From assembly GCA_030653035.1 (NCBI GenBank), contig JAUSAB010000102.1:1-55042 (forward strand): DNA of 55,042 nucleotides, written 5' to 3'. Below the pieces are notes generated by a model. The model worked only from the letters and a program-made list of their open reading frames with translations, did not search any database and was not told the DNA's origin. The DNA comes from Desulfocapsaceae bacterium (GTDB lineage Bacteria > Desulfobacterota > Desulfobulbia > Desulfobulbales > Desulfocapsaceae). The translations under genes and the position numbers were made by a program. Numbering within the stretch: position 1 is the stretch's first letter; every line of letters begins with the position of its first letter. This document shows positions 8,068-16,500 of this stretch, one piece after another.

Positions 8068-8255
8068 CGCCTGGACGCTAAAAACATTTTTTTCTAATAC
8101 AGGGTTAAGCTGCCTGCGTTACAGGCAGGAAAAAGTCCCCATTCGGCGCATGGGAATCAGAAAAGCTTCTTGCTGCCCTCTGTTTAATCGTTCGGTTTGG
8201 CGGTTGCCCCGGTTGATGGCTCCAAGTGTCATTAGGGACATGCCTAAGCGTTTTT

Positions 8256-10367
8256 TTAGTGTCTTCCTTTTGTAATGGCTGGTAAAAACATTGGCCAAGG
8301 AAATTTTTTCTTGAAGGATGCAGAAATGTATTTCTGGTCATCCATGGTAACCGTGCAAACTCCTGTTCCCGTACAATCACCTCCCGACCAGCCAATAAAG
8401 ACACTATTGTCTGCAGGATCGGCGGCGAGGGTGACGACGGTGTCAAGGGCATAGGTTTCTGAACAATCGGTGCCGCAGTTAATACCGGTCGGCGTGCTTG
8501 TCACCGTGCCCTTGCCTGTACCTGTTTTGCTGATCGTGAGAGTTTGTTTTTGAGTAAAACTGGTTTGCCAAGCAAGATACGGATAGCCGTCGTTTTTATC
8601 CGGATCAATTCTCCAAATATTGTCAAAATCCCAAGCAACGAAGCTGGCTTGCAGTTTCATTTGTGCGTCAGTTAAACCGTGGGTATCATCACAATTGGCT
8701 CCGCCCAAGGCATCACTTCCGCACATTATATCGAAACCCGATGTTTCTGTGTCCCAATAGGAACCGCTTTGAGTGCTTTGTTGGTATTGCCAGCCGATCA
8801 TGCCGCCATTACTGGAGCCGCCGCTGACTTTAGCGGTGGAGTATGAATTGTTGATAATGCCAGAAGAACTAAACTGCCCTTCGTTTATACCTACCAAGCC
8901 GCCTGCATATCCAAGAGATTGAAGCTCGCCTTTAAAATAGCAATTTTCAATTTTGCCGCCTACGCCGTGTCCAGCAATACCGCCGAGATAACCGCTCGTC
9001 CCGATAGTCATATCACCCCAGCTTTGTGATATGGTTCCACTGTTTTGGATAGCAAAGCCGCCGCATTGGTTGCCGTTGCTAAGTTGCATAGAACCGGTAA
9101 TAGAGCTTTTTTCAATTGTTCCCGAGTTGTAGGCGCTGAATCCTCCGCCATAAGTTGTATGGCCGATGAGTTGTACTTTGCGAAAATTTACCCCAGAAAT
9201 TCGGCCACCGCTGTCAATTTGACCAAATATTCCTATATAGTCGGTATTCATGTACAAATCGCTGATATTGTAATTGTATCCATTCAAAACTCCACCAAAA
9301 CCAATTGACAAAAATCCTTTTCCGCCATTCCAGTTTTTCGTTTCGGCGCAATCAATATCATTTTTAATCTCATAGTACCAGCCTCCGTGATTAATGATAT
9401 TCTGAAATTCTTGGCAAGTGGTGATTGGTGCCGGTTGGCTTGGCGAACCCAGGCTGGAATTATTAATTGTCATAGCAACCGGGCCAAGCTTGCCGACATT
9501 GTTTGCGTTGTCAGTTGCAATCACATATAAATTATACGTGCCATCCGCTATTGTTGTTGAGTCCCAAGAAAAACTAAAACTCGGAGCATAGTCATAGCTG
9601 TTCCAATCTTTTTCAGCCAATGTTTTACATATTGCTGGTTGTATTAAATTGTTTTCATCATCTCCCAGCCAAAGACAAACATCTTTGACTAAGGAGTCAT
9701 TGTCCTCGGTTGATACAGCAATCCCGACTTGGTTTCCGGAAACTTCTCCGTAATAAGAATACACTTCAATATGGCCGGTAGGTGCAGTGATATCATCAGA
9801 GCTGACGGCTATATCGTCAATGTGGATATCATTGCCATAGGTGCTAATCCCTAAGAAACCAATGCGCACATCGGTCATCCCGCCGCCGGTGTAGGCGTCG
9901 ATATTGATCGTGTGTTGGGTCCACTGAGTGGTGCCATCATAGCGGGCGATAGGCGCACCCGCGTCGGTCCAGGTGCCGCCAGCATCGGTCGAAACCTGCA
10001 CTTGCACGGTGTCAGAGTTGGGGTATATGATGTCATGGTACATCCAGAGAGAGACCGTTGCGTTGGACTGGCTGCTGAGGTCGATGCCACTGGTTTGGTA
10101 AAGCCGGGTTTGGCCGCTCTGGGTTGAATAAGAGTTAAAGACGGCCATGTTGGGGGCGCTATGTGGAGAAATTCCGGCAGGATGAATCGAAGCTGTAGAC
10201 GTGATCCAATTGCCGTCTGTTCCACTTACATCTACCACGCCCCAGTTGGTGGAGAAAGCCGGGGCTGCAGAGGTGTCGAACCCGTCTGAAAGCAGTGTGA
10301 CTGCGCCCGCTGGACTACTGGTGGCCATTACCGCCAACGTAAGTAAGAAAAACCATTTTTTCTTCAT
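8256..10367 (-). CDS. Large secreted protein with GLUG repeats and FPWPMFLPAI C-terminus
   Basis: A 703-residue exported protein. It has a Sec signal peptide (MKKKWFFLLTLAVMATSSPAGA) and a strong GAGGAGG ribosome site. Residues about 25-190 form a jelly-roll-like carbohydrate or adhesion domain. About 190-300 is an Ig-like domain (IADGTYNLYVIATDNANNVG). About 310-590 holds GLUG-type repeats (GGFSAYNSGTIEKS, GGIAGHGVGGKIENC, GGLVGINEGQF). About 610-685 is a bacterial repeat of the InlB B type (GTGKGTVTSTPTGINCGTDC). It ends in KKKFPWPMFLPAITKGRH. The same ten-residue FPWPMFLPAI end occurs in two other secreted proteins here. It is probably a surface adhesin; it has no clear tie to the lipid locus. 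Confidence 0.88.
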   Translation of the reverse strand: MKKKWFFLLTLAVMATSSPAGAVTLLSDGFDTSAAPAFSTNWGVVDVSGTDGNWITSTASIHPAGISPHSAPNMAVFNSYSTQSGQTRLYQTSGIDLSSQSNATVSLWMYHDIIYPNSDTVQVQVSTDAGGTWTDAGAPIARYDGTTQWTQHTINIDAYTGGGMTDVRIGFLGISTYGNDIHIDDIAVSSDDITAPTGHIEVYSYYGEVSGNQVGIAVSTEDNDSLVKDVCLWLGDDENNLIQPAICKTLAEKDWNSYDYAPSFSFSWDSTTIADGTYNLYVIATDNANNVGKLGPVAMTINNSSLGSPSQPAPITTCQEFQNIINHGGWYYEIKNDIDCAETKNWNGGKGFLSIGFGGVLNGYNYNISDLYMNTDYIGIFGQIDSGGRISGVNFRKVQLIGHTTYGGGFSAYNSGTIEKSSITGSMQLSNGNQCGGFAIQNSGTISQSWGDMTIGTSGYLGGIAGHGVGGKIENCYFKGELQSLGYAGGLVGINEGQFSSSGIINNSYSTAKVSGGSSNGGMIGWQYQQSTQSGSYWDTETSGFDIMCGSDALGGANCDDTHGLTDAQMKLQASFVAWDFDNIWRIDPDKNDGYPYLAWQTSFTQKQTLTISKTGTGKGTVTSTPTGINCGTDCSETYALDTVVTLAADPADNSVFIGWSGGDCTGTGVCTVTMDDQKYISASFKKKFPWPMFLPAITKGRH

Positions 10368-10447
10368 AAGAACCTCCTCTTTGTTTTTAAATTATATCTC
10401 TTCTGTTTTTTTAGGCAGTTCCATGGTGGTCAAAAGGAAATTATGAA

Positions 10448-10469
10448 GGAAATTAGAGACACTCCTGAA
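10448..10469. repeat. REP-like palindrome, half copy 2
   Basis: GGAAATTAGAGACACTCCTG matches the left half of the REP-like palindrome at 8040. It directly precedes the duplicated yciB fragment. Confidence 0.5.
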
Positions 10470-10475
10470 TGGCAC

Positions 10476-10527
10476 TCTTCTCCGGGACGTTGATATGGCG
10501 GGCAAGAAACAGCGACTGAATGACCAG
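10476..10527 (-). pseudogene. Duplicated 3' fragment of the yciB gene
   Basis: These 52 bases match 11239-11290, the 3'-terminal coding part of yciB, at 50 positions. Read on the minus strand they encode LARHINVPEK, against LSRHINVPEK in the intact gene. One difference is silent (AAC/AAT) and one is Ser to Ala. The copy lies downstream of the intact gene, with about 710 bases in between that hold one foreign-looking gene, so it marks the far edge of an insertion. Confidence 0.85.
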
Positions 10528-10530
10528 TAG

Positions 10531-10558
10531 GAAATTCGGGACACTCCTCGTATTTCCA
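10531..10558. repeat. REP-like 28-bp palindrome, copy 3
   Basis: Imperfect palindrome GGAAATTCGGGACACTCCTC ... ATTTCC, very close to the one at 8040-8067. It directly follows the duplicated yciB fragment. Confidence 0.65.
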
Positions 10559-10594
10559 TCATAGATGTCCCCAATTTGTCCCTTGTTTTTATTT

Positions 10595-10981
10595 TCATAT
10601 TGCAGACAATGAGAATAGAGCTAATGATATCATTCCTAAAATAAAGAATATTATTGGCACAAAGCCTATCATTCTCCCCTGATCAATTTTGATAAATTGT
10701 TCAAGTGTTTCTGCACCGACTACATATTTTTTGGCAGTTATAATATAGCCTAAGGTATAGAAAGAAGCCCATGCTGAGAATAATATTGTTAACACGAAAG
10801 ATAACAAAGAAGTTGCCAATAGAAACTTTGATGAACCCGTCGGTAGCTCTCTAATAAATGCTGCAATTATGACGATTGTTCCACTGCTCAATGTAGATAA
10901 ATGTTTAAACAGTTCTACTCTGATTTTTAAAGAATCATTAAAATCGTCGATATACTCCCCCAATTTTTCTAGTTCTTTCAT
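10595..10981 (-). CDS. Small membrane protein of unknown function
   Basis: A 128-residue integral membrane protein. I start it at the ATG at 10981 because GGAGG lies six bases upstream. A longer frame reaches 11095, but its extra part is made of hairpin repeat DNA. After an amphipathic N-terminal helix (MKELEKLGEYIDDFNDSLKIRVELFKHL, written here to locate the coil region 1-28 in two parts: MKELEKLGEYIDDF and NDSLKIRVELFKHL) there are three hydrophobic segments (GTIVIIAAFI, FLLATSLLSFVLTILFSA, MIGFVPIIFFILGMISLA). I do not recognise the family. It is the only gene between the intact yciB gene and the duplicated yciB 3' fragment, so it is probably the cargo of that insertion. Confidence 0.7.
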   Translation of the reverse strand: MKELEKLGEYIDDFNDSLKIRVELFKHLSTLSSGTIVIIAAFIRELPTGSSKFLLATSLLSFVLTILFSAWASFYTLGYIITAKKYVVGAETLEQFIKIDQGRMIGFVPIIFFILGMISLALFSLSAI

Positions 10982-11010
10982 AGCAATCCTCCATTTTATT
11001 GTTAATTGCA

Positions 11011-11160
11011 TATAACGCCGCTGTTGAGCCTCGAGCATCACAGGCTCGAACGCCTTGATAGGTGTGAACCTGTCAAGGTGTTCGAGTTTACTCAATAGCG
11101 GCGATAAGCTCGTCCGCTTTGGCGGACGATAGGTCGGAACGCGCAGCGGTCCGACCTATC
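11011..11160. repeat. Array of four nested or adjacent hairpins
   Basis: Four inverted repeats lie side by side upstream of the small membrane-protein gene. The outer stem AACGCCGCTGTTGAG (11014-11028) pairs with CTCAATAGCGGCG (11091-11103). An inner stem at 11045-11062 and 11069-11086 pairs over 18 bp, with only G-T wobbles as exceptions, around a six-base loop TGTGAA. A third, CGTCCGC/GCGGACG, is at 11111-11128. A fourth, GATAGGTCGGA/TCCGACCTATC, is at 11128-11160. The outer pair looks somewhat like an integron attC site (GGCGTTATATGC on the minus strand), but the core consensus is not met. Confidence 0.7.
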
Positions 11161-11221
11161 AGTGTATTAGGCAGAATATTGCAAATATTTGTGCTGGGAA
11201 TTCGTGACTCTTCCTGAATTC

Positions 11222-11773
11222 TCACTCCCCAGAGTCAATCTTCTCCGGGACATTGATATGGCGGGAAAGAAACAGCGACTGAATGACCAGGAAGACCATG
11301 GTCATCCCGAGCATGCCAAAGAGTTTGAAGTTTACCCAGGTATCGCGGTCGAAGTTGTACATCACGTAAAGATTAGCCCCACCCATAATCAGGAAGAAGG
11401 CTACCCAGCTTAAGTTGAGTCGCCGCCAGATTGGGTTTGGCAGGTTGATCTGGGCGCTCATCAGTCGTTCGACCACGGTCTTTTCCCCGAAGAACTGGCT
11501 GCCCAGAAAGGTGGCGCCGAAAATCCAGTTGATCACGGTGGGCTTCCATTTGATGAACTGTTCGTTGTGCAGGTAGAGAGTCAGGCCGCCGAAGATCACC
11601 AGGATTGCCAGCGTGACCAGCTGCATGGTTGCCACCTTGCGAGTTTTCAGCCAGGTGACGGCGACGTGCAGAAAGGTCGCGGCGATGGCGACAGCGGTTG
11701 CCACATAGATGTCGAACATCTTGTAGGCGATGAAAAAAAGCAGGATGGGAAGGAAATCGGTAAGCAGTTTCAT
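11222..11773 (-). CDS. yciB: YciB/IspZ-family inner-membrane septation protein
   Basis: A 183-residue inner-membrane protein of the YciB (intracellular septation protein A, IspZ) family, linked to cell envelope synthesis at the division site. It matches the family in length and in five or six membrane segments. The conserved motifs are DFLPILLFFIAY at the start, FIKWKPTVINWIFGATFLGSQF in the middle, and LNLSWVAFFLIMGGANLYV and WVNFKLFGMLG in the second half. It is the last gene of a three-gene operon (lipoprotein, PagL-like, yciB), five bases after the PagL-like gene. Its 3' end is partly repeated at 10476-10527. Confidence 0.88.
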   Translation of the reverse strand: MKLLTDFLPILLFFIAYKMFDIYVATAVAIAATFLHVAVTWLKTRKVATMQLVTLAILVIFGGLTLYLHNEQFIKWKPTVINWIFGATFLGSQFFGEKTVVERLMSAQINLPNPIWRRLNLSWVAFFLIMGGANLYVMYNFDRDTWVNFKLFGMLGMTMVFLVIQSLFLSRHINVPEKIDSGE

Positions 11774-11778
11774 GGTTA

Positions 11779-12402
11779 TTAAAAGGTGACTCCGACAAGC
11801 AGTTTGCAGGAGTTTAAGGGGTCGTTAGGCTCTTCGCTGCCGCCATTGGAGATATGATGGTAACGCATTTCCAGCAGAAGATTGTAGTTTTTGTCCATCT
11901 CATATTCCATTCCGATGCCGAACTGATAATTGCCGTTCAACTCCGCGCCCATGCCGGGAACATCGGCAAAACTGTAGACCGGGCCGCCGCCGCCAAACAG
12001 GTAGGGGTGGATGGTCTGATCGGCGGTAAAGGTGTAACAGGCAAGAAAATTCATGCCAAGCATGGTGGAGGTATCGGGACTGACGACAAAATGGACCGGC
12101 ACCTCCACCAGAATGGAATGAAAGCCGCGATACCAGCCGGAACCGATATCATCAAAAATGATGTGAGTGTAGCGGGGGACAAGATCAATGGTTTCGACCC
12201 GTTGGGTTGTCTGACCCCAACCGGGAAAACTCTGGCCATAGCCGCCCAGCACGGCCCAGGTGTCTTTGGAGGTATCAATGGCGGCGGCGTTTGCAGAATC
12301 AGTTCGCATAATAACTTGCGACGTCAGGAAAAAAACGAGTAACAAGATGGCGGCATGTCTGCTGTTAAATTGTTTTTTCCATAGAGATTGATGGTTGCTC
12401 AT
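11779..12402 (-). CDS. PagL-like lipid A 3-O-deacylase (acyloxyacyl hydrolase)
   Basis: A 207-residue outer-membrane beta-barrel precursor of the PagL family, which removes the 3-O-linked acyl chain from lipid A. The hydrophobic signal lies at about residues 17-37, with cleavage near ANA. The C-terminal part carries the PagL signature MRYHHISNGG with the catalytic His-x-Ser pair, then EEPNDPLNS supplying the candidate acidic residue, and a final beta-strand LLVGVTF ending in Phe, as in barrel proteins. The start overlaps the end of the upstream lipoprotein gene by four bases (ATGA). A lipid A-modifying enzyme beside acyltransferase genes fits an envelope-lipid locus. Confidence 0.8.
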   Translation of the reverse strand: MSNHQSLWKKQFNSRHAAILLLVFFLTSQVIMRTDSANAAAIDTSKDTWAVLGGYGQSFPGWGQTTQRVETIDLVPRYTHIIFDDIGSGWYRGFHSILVEVPVHFVVSPDTSTMLGMNFLACYTFTADQTIHPYLFGGGGPVYSFADVPGMGAELNGNYQFGIGMEYEMDKNYNLLLEMRYHHISNGGSEEPNDPLNSCKLLVGVTF

Positions 12403-13070
12403 TTTTTCTTACCTTTGACAGGGGTTTTCTGTGTTGGTGCGACAGCTTCTTTTTGTATCGGCGTTGAAATGGCTTTCTTCTCCGGCATGGAATCAACGAC
12501 ATACTTGGCCACAACTCTTCCCATATCGTCAAGCAAGGTATTGTCAGAACCACTCCAAGATGCACCCCAGGCATTGTTCCAACTGGATATTTTTTCTTCA
12601 CGGACTATTTTGTGGGTGACACTGTCAATGAGTTGAAGATTCAACTCAACTCCTGAACTACCTGCCATGGGCCCGCCCCAGATACGGGCAGAAGTAGATA
12701 CTATACGCATTTCTGTGATGTCCGCTTGGATAATCAGCGTATCTCCAGTGGCAGGCTGTTCTTCTGAGGCGGTAATAACTTTCTTGAAGCGATCTTCCAT
12801 CTGCAACGAGGTCATCATGCCGTGCTGTACTTCCTTGGCGGCCTGAGGGTAATCTTTGGCAATCTCCGGTTTTGCGGTGAAAGTAGAAAACACGAGATTA
12901 TCATACGGTTTCTCTAATTTCTTTACGACAGGAGTGGCGGCTTGATCGGCTTGACTTGTTGTCCCTGCTGGATCAGCGGGATCAGGTTGTTTCTGGGTAC
13001 CGCCGCAAGCAACAAGGAGGAAGAGAACAAGCGATGGAGCCAACGGTTTCAAAGGTAAAAATAATTTCAT
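12399..13070 (-). CDS. DUF4410-like lipoprotein
   Basis: A 223-residue lipoprotein with signal peptide and lipobox LLVACG (cysteine at about residue 22). A Pro/Ala/Gln-rich linker follows (about 23-50), then a globular part with DNLVFSTFTAKPEIAKDYPQ, DTLIIQADITEMRIVSTSAR and a glycine-rich GGPMAGSSGVELNLQLID segment. This agrees with DUF4410 outer-membrane-associated lipoproteins. The C-terminal tail is basic (KTPVKGKKK). It is the first gene of the operon with the PagL-like and yciB genes. The function is unknown. Confidence 0.8.
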   Translation of the reverse strand: MKLFLPLKPLAPSLVLFLLVACGGTQKQPDPADPAGTTSQADQAATPVVKKLEKPYDNLVFSTFTAKPEIAKDYPQAAKEVQHGMMTSLQMEDRFKKVITASEEQPATGDTLIIQADITEMRIVSTSARIWGGPMAGSSGVELNLQLIDSVTHKIVREEKISSWNNAWGASWSGSDNTLLDDMGRVVAKYVVDSMPEKKAISTPIQKEAVAPTQKTPVKGKKK

Positions 13071-13280
13071 GGTCGCTGCCTTTGTATTGAGTGTTTGTTG
13101 TGTTCAGATTATAAATCCTGAACCTGAACTGACTCGATGAATTAGTAAATTTATTCACAATATCCATTAAAAAAAGATGCCTGTCAAGGATAACTGCTGG
13201 ATTTTCGGCGCTGTTAGCCGCTATCCTTGAGGTTCCTTTGAATTCCCCCTTCTTTGATTTTCTGATTGAGGCAAGACACT

Positions 13281-14762
13281 ATGAAAAATGCTGATATGAA
13301 GAAAGTCCTGATTATCGGCTCTGGAATTGGTGGCTTGAGTGCCGGTATTATCCTGGCCAAACTCGGGTTTGCGGTCACAGTGGTCGAAAAAAACAGGCAG
13401 CCCGGCGGGATGATGCGCAGCTATGTGCGTCAGGGGGTGCATTGTAATGTCGGCCTGCATTATATGGGGGCGCTCGATGAGGGGCAGGTGCTGCGCCGTT
13501 GTTTTGATTATCTCGGCGTAACCGCTGATTTGACCCTCGTGCGCATGGGCACGGACGGCCCTATTGATCGCTATCTGTTTACCGATAAGAGATTGGGGAT
13601 TGATTCATTTGATGTGCCTGCCGGATTTGAGGCCTACGAGGCCAATTTACGGGAGGCCTTTCCCGGCCAGCATCAGCAGATCACCGCCTTGATGACGATG
13701 CTGCGCCGCAGCGCAAGCCAGTTTGATCAACTGGACTTTCTCTATTCGGATAAGTCGCCGCTGTCCTGGTTTGAACAAGCGGAGCCGCTGGGGGCCGTTT
13801 TCGATCGTCTGGGTTGCAGCCCTGGGTTGCGGGCGGTTTTTGGCCTGCCTTCCGTCCTGATCGGGGTTCCTCCGGCAGTCTGTCCGCAATTTTATCATAC
13901 CATGGCCCTGGCCAGTTATCTCTTTTCCGCCTGGCGCCTGACCAGCAACGGCGCCCATATGGCTGATGTGTGTGTCCGGCGGCTGACATCCCTTGGCGGG
14001 CAGGTGCGCACCGGCGATGCGGTTGCCCGGATTCGGACAGCGGACGGCGGAGTGCGGGGTGTTACCTTGACCTCCGGGGAAACCATCGACGCTGACCTGG
14101 TTATCGGCGCCATCCATCCCAAGGAGATTGTTGGACTGCTTGCGCCTGAACATGTCAAACCCTCCTATCGCCGCCGTGTGCAAGGATTGACCGATACTCA
14201 CGGCATGATGGCGGTGCATGCCCTGGTGCCGGCCAGCCAACATCCGGCCTTTGCCCACAACTTGTTTGCTATCGAGACCGATGCCGTCGGCGATACACGC
14301 GATCTGATCTATGTGCAACTGCGGCCCAGCGAACGGCCGGATCAGAACCTGCTCTCGTTGATCACTTCCGGGCATGAGAACCTGTGGGAACCTTGGCGGC
14401 AGACCCATACTGGTCAGCGCGGGGATGAATATTTGCAGGCCAAGACGGACTTTGCCCATCGCCTGATCGCCCAGGCGGAAAAAATTACCGGTCCGCTCCG
14501 CGGTGTACGGCTGCTCGATGTCTCCACGCCGCTGACTATTCGGGATTGGGTGAATAGTCCCAACGGCTCGGCGTATGGGGTAATGCGTTCGACCGAACAA
14601 CTGCTTTCGGGCGCTATGCTCAATCGCTCATCGGTGCGGGGCCTGTTCCTGGTCGGGCAGAGTGTCATGAGTCCAGGGGTGCTCGGCACCATTATCGGCT
14701 CCCTGGCCACGGTGCAGTTTATCGTCGGCCCGGAACGATTCAGGCAGGAGGTCAGGATTTAG
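13281..14762 (+). CDS. Phytoene desaturase-like FAD-dependent oxidoreductase
   Basis: A 493-residue flavoprotein of the CrtI/retinol saturase superfamily. The N-terminal dinucleotide fold VLIIGSGIGGLSAGIILAKLG is the GxGxxG Rossmann motif, followed by VVEKNRQPGGMM. The C-terminal GSAYGVMRSTEQLL and FLVGQSVMSPGVLGTIIG form the closing FAD contact. Such enzymes desaturate, saturate or isomerise polyene chains. I use ATG 13281, with GAGG 9 bases upstream; TTG at 13266 is an alternative. It is followed at its stop codon by a composite hairpin and then by a B12-radical SAM gene. A CrtI-like enzyme next to type II ketosynthases and radical SAM genes recalls proposed ladderane gene sets. Confidence 0.88.
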   Translation: MKNADMKKVLIIGSGIGGLSAGIILAKLGFAVTVVEKNRQPGGMMRSYVRQGVHCNVGLHYMGALDEGQVLRRCFDYLGVTADLTLVRMGTDGPIDRYLFTDKRLGIDSFDVPAGFEAYEANLREAFPGQHQQITALMTMLRRSASQFDQLDFLYSDKSPLSWFEQAEPLGAVFDRLGCSPGLRAVFGLPSVLIGVPPAVCPQFYHTMALASYLFSAWRLTSNGAHMADVCVRRLTSLGGQVRTGDAVARIRTADGGVRGVTLTSGETIDADLVIGAIHPKEIVGLLAPEHVKPSYRRRVQGLTDTHGMMAVHALVPASQHPAFAHNLFAIETDAVGDTRDLIYVQLRPSERPDQNLLSLITSGHENLWEPWRQTHTGQRGDEYLQAKTDFAHRLIAQAEKITGPLRGVRLLDVSTPLTIRDWVNSPNGSAYGVMRSTEQLLSGAMLNRSSVRGLFLVGQSVMSPGVLGTIIGSLATVQFIVGPERFRQEVRI

Positions 14763-14882
14763 AAGCCGTTAAATTCTTGAACAAGGTTTTTTTGTTCAAG
14801 AATTTCTACGGCTTCTTATGCCGCTTCAAAGAACCAGCCAGTTTTTTGGGGCTGTTTCTTTGAAGCGGCGTCTGGCTTGATA
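14760..14882 (+). repeat. Composite double-hairpin element, copy 1
   Basis: Begins exactly at the stop codon of the flavoprotein gene. Hairpin A pairs GAAGCCGT-taa-ATTCTTGAACAA (14762-14784) with its complement at 14792-14815. Hairpin B pairs GCCGCTTCAAAGAA (14820-14833) with TTCTTTGAAGCGGC (14856-14869). Hairpin B and its flanks (TTAT before, GGCGTCT after) recur almost unchanged at 30571-30634 in the opposite orientation. Hairpin A shares only its GCCGTTA base with the partner there, while its inner stem differs. It may act as a terminator or protect the mRNA 3' end. The rest of the gap 14763-15045 holds no gene. Confidence 0.8.
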
Positions 14883-15045
14883 ACATCTCACGAGCTCTTG
14901 TCTTTGTCGGAGAGCCCAAGTTCGTGGGAATCAGGATTTTTTGGTCGCCAAAGTCCATTCCTGTTGGTATGTTTCCGGTTCGGCTTTCCTGCATTGGTGA
15001 TTGTATCCGGGATGGCATCCCATGCCTTTTCTGTCTGTATTTATG

Positions 15046-16497
15046 ATGAATATTCTTCTTGTCAATCCCCCGAATTGCGGGCGCAGTATTCCCGAAGAGC
15101 GTTATGGGATAACGTCGCTCAAGCAGATTTTTCGTGGCGAACCCCTTGCCTTGGAAGAGCTGGCAGGAAACCTGCTGGAGCAGAGGGTGCGTATTCTTGA
15201 CCTCAAGGCCGCTCCCGCCATCCCTGGCTCCAGCGGCATTAGGCCATCCCTGGCCGTCGCCGCTCCTGCCAGTCGCTCCTGCGCCGTCCTTGGCGCCCGC
15301 GACACTGGGCCATCCCTGGCCTGCGTCCCGGGCGCCCGCGGCATTAGGCCATCCATGGCCGTCGCAGACCTTGATGGCCTGGATGCGGAGTTGCGCGAAT
15401 TTCAACCTGATGTGGTCGGGATTACGGGGGTGACCTGCGAGGCGAATACTATGCTGCAGATTGCCGCCAGGGTCAAGGAATCCTGCCAGGCAATCGTGGT
15501 GGTCGGCGGTATCCATGCCAGCAATGATCCGGCGTTTTTCAATCATGAGGCGGTTGATTACATCGTGGTCGGGATCGGCAAAAAGGTCTTTGCCGATCTG
15601 GTGTCTGTGGTTGAGAACGGCCATGATATTGTTGATCTGCCTGGAGTGATACGGGCCAGACCCGGCAGCCTGATTGAACGGCCGCCCCTGCGGAACTGTG
15701 TGGATGATCTGGTCATGGAGCGGCCCCCTGCTTATGGGTTGGTAAGCCGCTATCGCTCGCACTACATCCTTGAAAAGATGGGCATCAATATGGGCTTTGT
15801 CGCCTCGGCCTACGGCTGCCCGCACCGATGCCTGTTCTGTTCCATTTACGGTCAGACGGGCGGCGGCTATCTGACAAAATCCATAGACACGGTGATCCGG
15901 GATATCGGATTGCTGCCTGATATTCCGATCATCAGGCTGGTGGATGCCAATACCTTTGGCGATATCAAGCGGGCGGAAGAACTAGGCCGCGCCCTGCTGG
16001 CGTCGGGTTTGAAGAAACAGTATCTGGCCGATATCCGCTCTGATACAGTTGTCCGTCACCCGGAAATGCTGCGGCAGTGGAAAGAGGCGGGATTGCGGGC
16101 GGTGATCATCGGCTTTGAAGAGATTGATGATGCCAGCCTGTCGGCCATGAACAAGGCCAATCAGGCGTCCATGAATGCGGAAGCCATTACCATCCTCAAT
16201 GATCTGGGAATCACCATTGTCGGTGATTTTATCATCTCGCCCGACTATGATGAGGATGACTTTGATCGTCTGGATACCTATCTCGGCACAAGGCAGATTG
16301 ACTTGCCGATGGTCACCGTCATGACCCCTCTGCCGGGGACTGCCCTGTACCGGCAAGAGCATCACCGGATTATCAATCACAACCTTGATTATTACACCTT
16401 GACCAATGCCGTGACTCCAACCAGACTTGACGAACAGCGGTTTTACAGCCGCTACGCAGCCCTTCTTGCTACCAGCCACCAAAACGCCAGGTTATAA
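15046..16497 (+). CDS. B12-binding radical SAM protein with a repeat-derived insertion
   Basis: A 483-residue enzyme with an N-terminal cobalamin-binding Rossmann domain (start MNILLVNPPNCG at 15046, then PDVVGITGV and VVVGGIHASN) and a radical SAM barrel. The [4Fe-4S] site is CPHRCLFC. B12-dependent radical SAM enzymes methylate unactivated carbons or carry out ring-forming and rearranging steps. Between LDLKAAP and LDAELREFQPD, where the family has a short loop, about 50 residues are inserted. They are encoded by three tandem copies of a ~45-bp repeat at 15217-15366 (IPGSSGIRPSLAV, GARDTGPSLA, GARGIRPSMAV). The KAS III gene starts 3 bases after the stop. The substrate is unknown. Confidence 0.88.
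   Translation: MNILLVNPPNCGRSIPEERYGITSLKQIFRGEPLALEELAGNLLEQRVRILDLKAAPAIPGSSGIRPSLAVAAPASRSCAVLGARDTGPSLACVPGARGIRPSMAVADLDGLDAELREFQPDVVGITGVTCEANTMLQIAARVKESCQAIVVVGGIHASNDPAFFNHEAVDYIVVGIGKKVFADLVSVVENGHDIVDLPGVIRARPGSLIERPPLRNCVDDLVMERPPAYGLVSRYRSHYILEKMGINMGFVASAYGCPHRCLFCSIYGQTGGGYLTKSIDTVIRDIGLLPDIPIIRLVDANTFGDIKRAEELGRALLASGLKKQYLADIRSDTVVRHPEMLRQWKEAGLRAVIIGFEEIDDASLSAMNKANQASMNAEAITILNDLGITIVGDFIISPDYDEDDFDRLDTYLGTRQIDLPMVTVMTPLPGTALYRQEHHRIINHNLDYYTLTNAVTPTRLDEQRFYSRYAALLATSHQNARL
15217..15366 (+). repeat. Three tandem copies of a ~45-bp coding repeat
   Basis: Copies at about 15217-15261, 15283-15328 and 15323-15366 share the core GGCCATCC[C/A]TGGCC preceded by GCG[A/G]CA and CC[A/G]TCC. 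All are read in the same frame and give an (R/G)PS(L/M)A pattern. Related single copies lie at 18811-18853 (between genes) and 24454-24503 (inside a glycosyltransferase gene). Confidence 0.75.
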
Positions 16498-16500
16498 TCT

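Noticed and set aside
8105-8452. Minus-strand open frame of 115 codons beside the hypothetical at 7810
   Set aside because: It overlaps the 3' end of the GLUG protein gene in another frame and passes through repeat DNA.
14806-15825. Long minus-strand open frame of 339 codons
   Set aside because: It crosses the composite hairpin and runs antisense to the B12-radical SAM gene. Its repeated GWPNAAGARD strings are the reverse reading of the 45-bp repeat.
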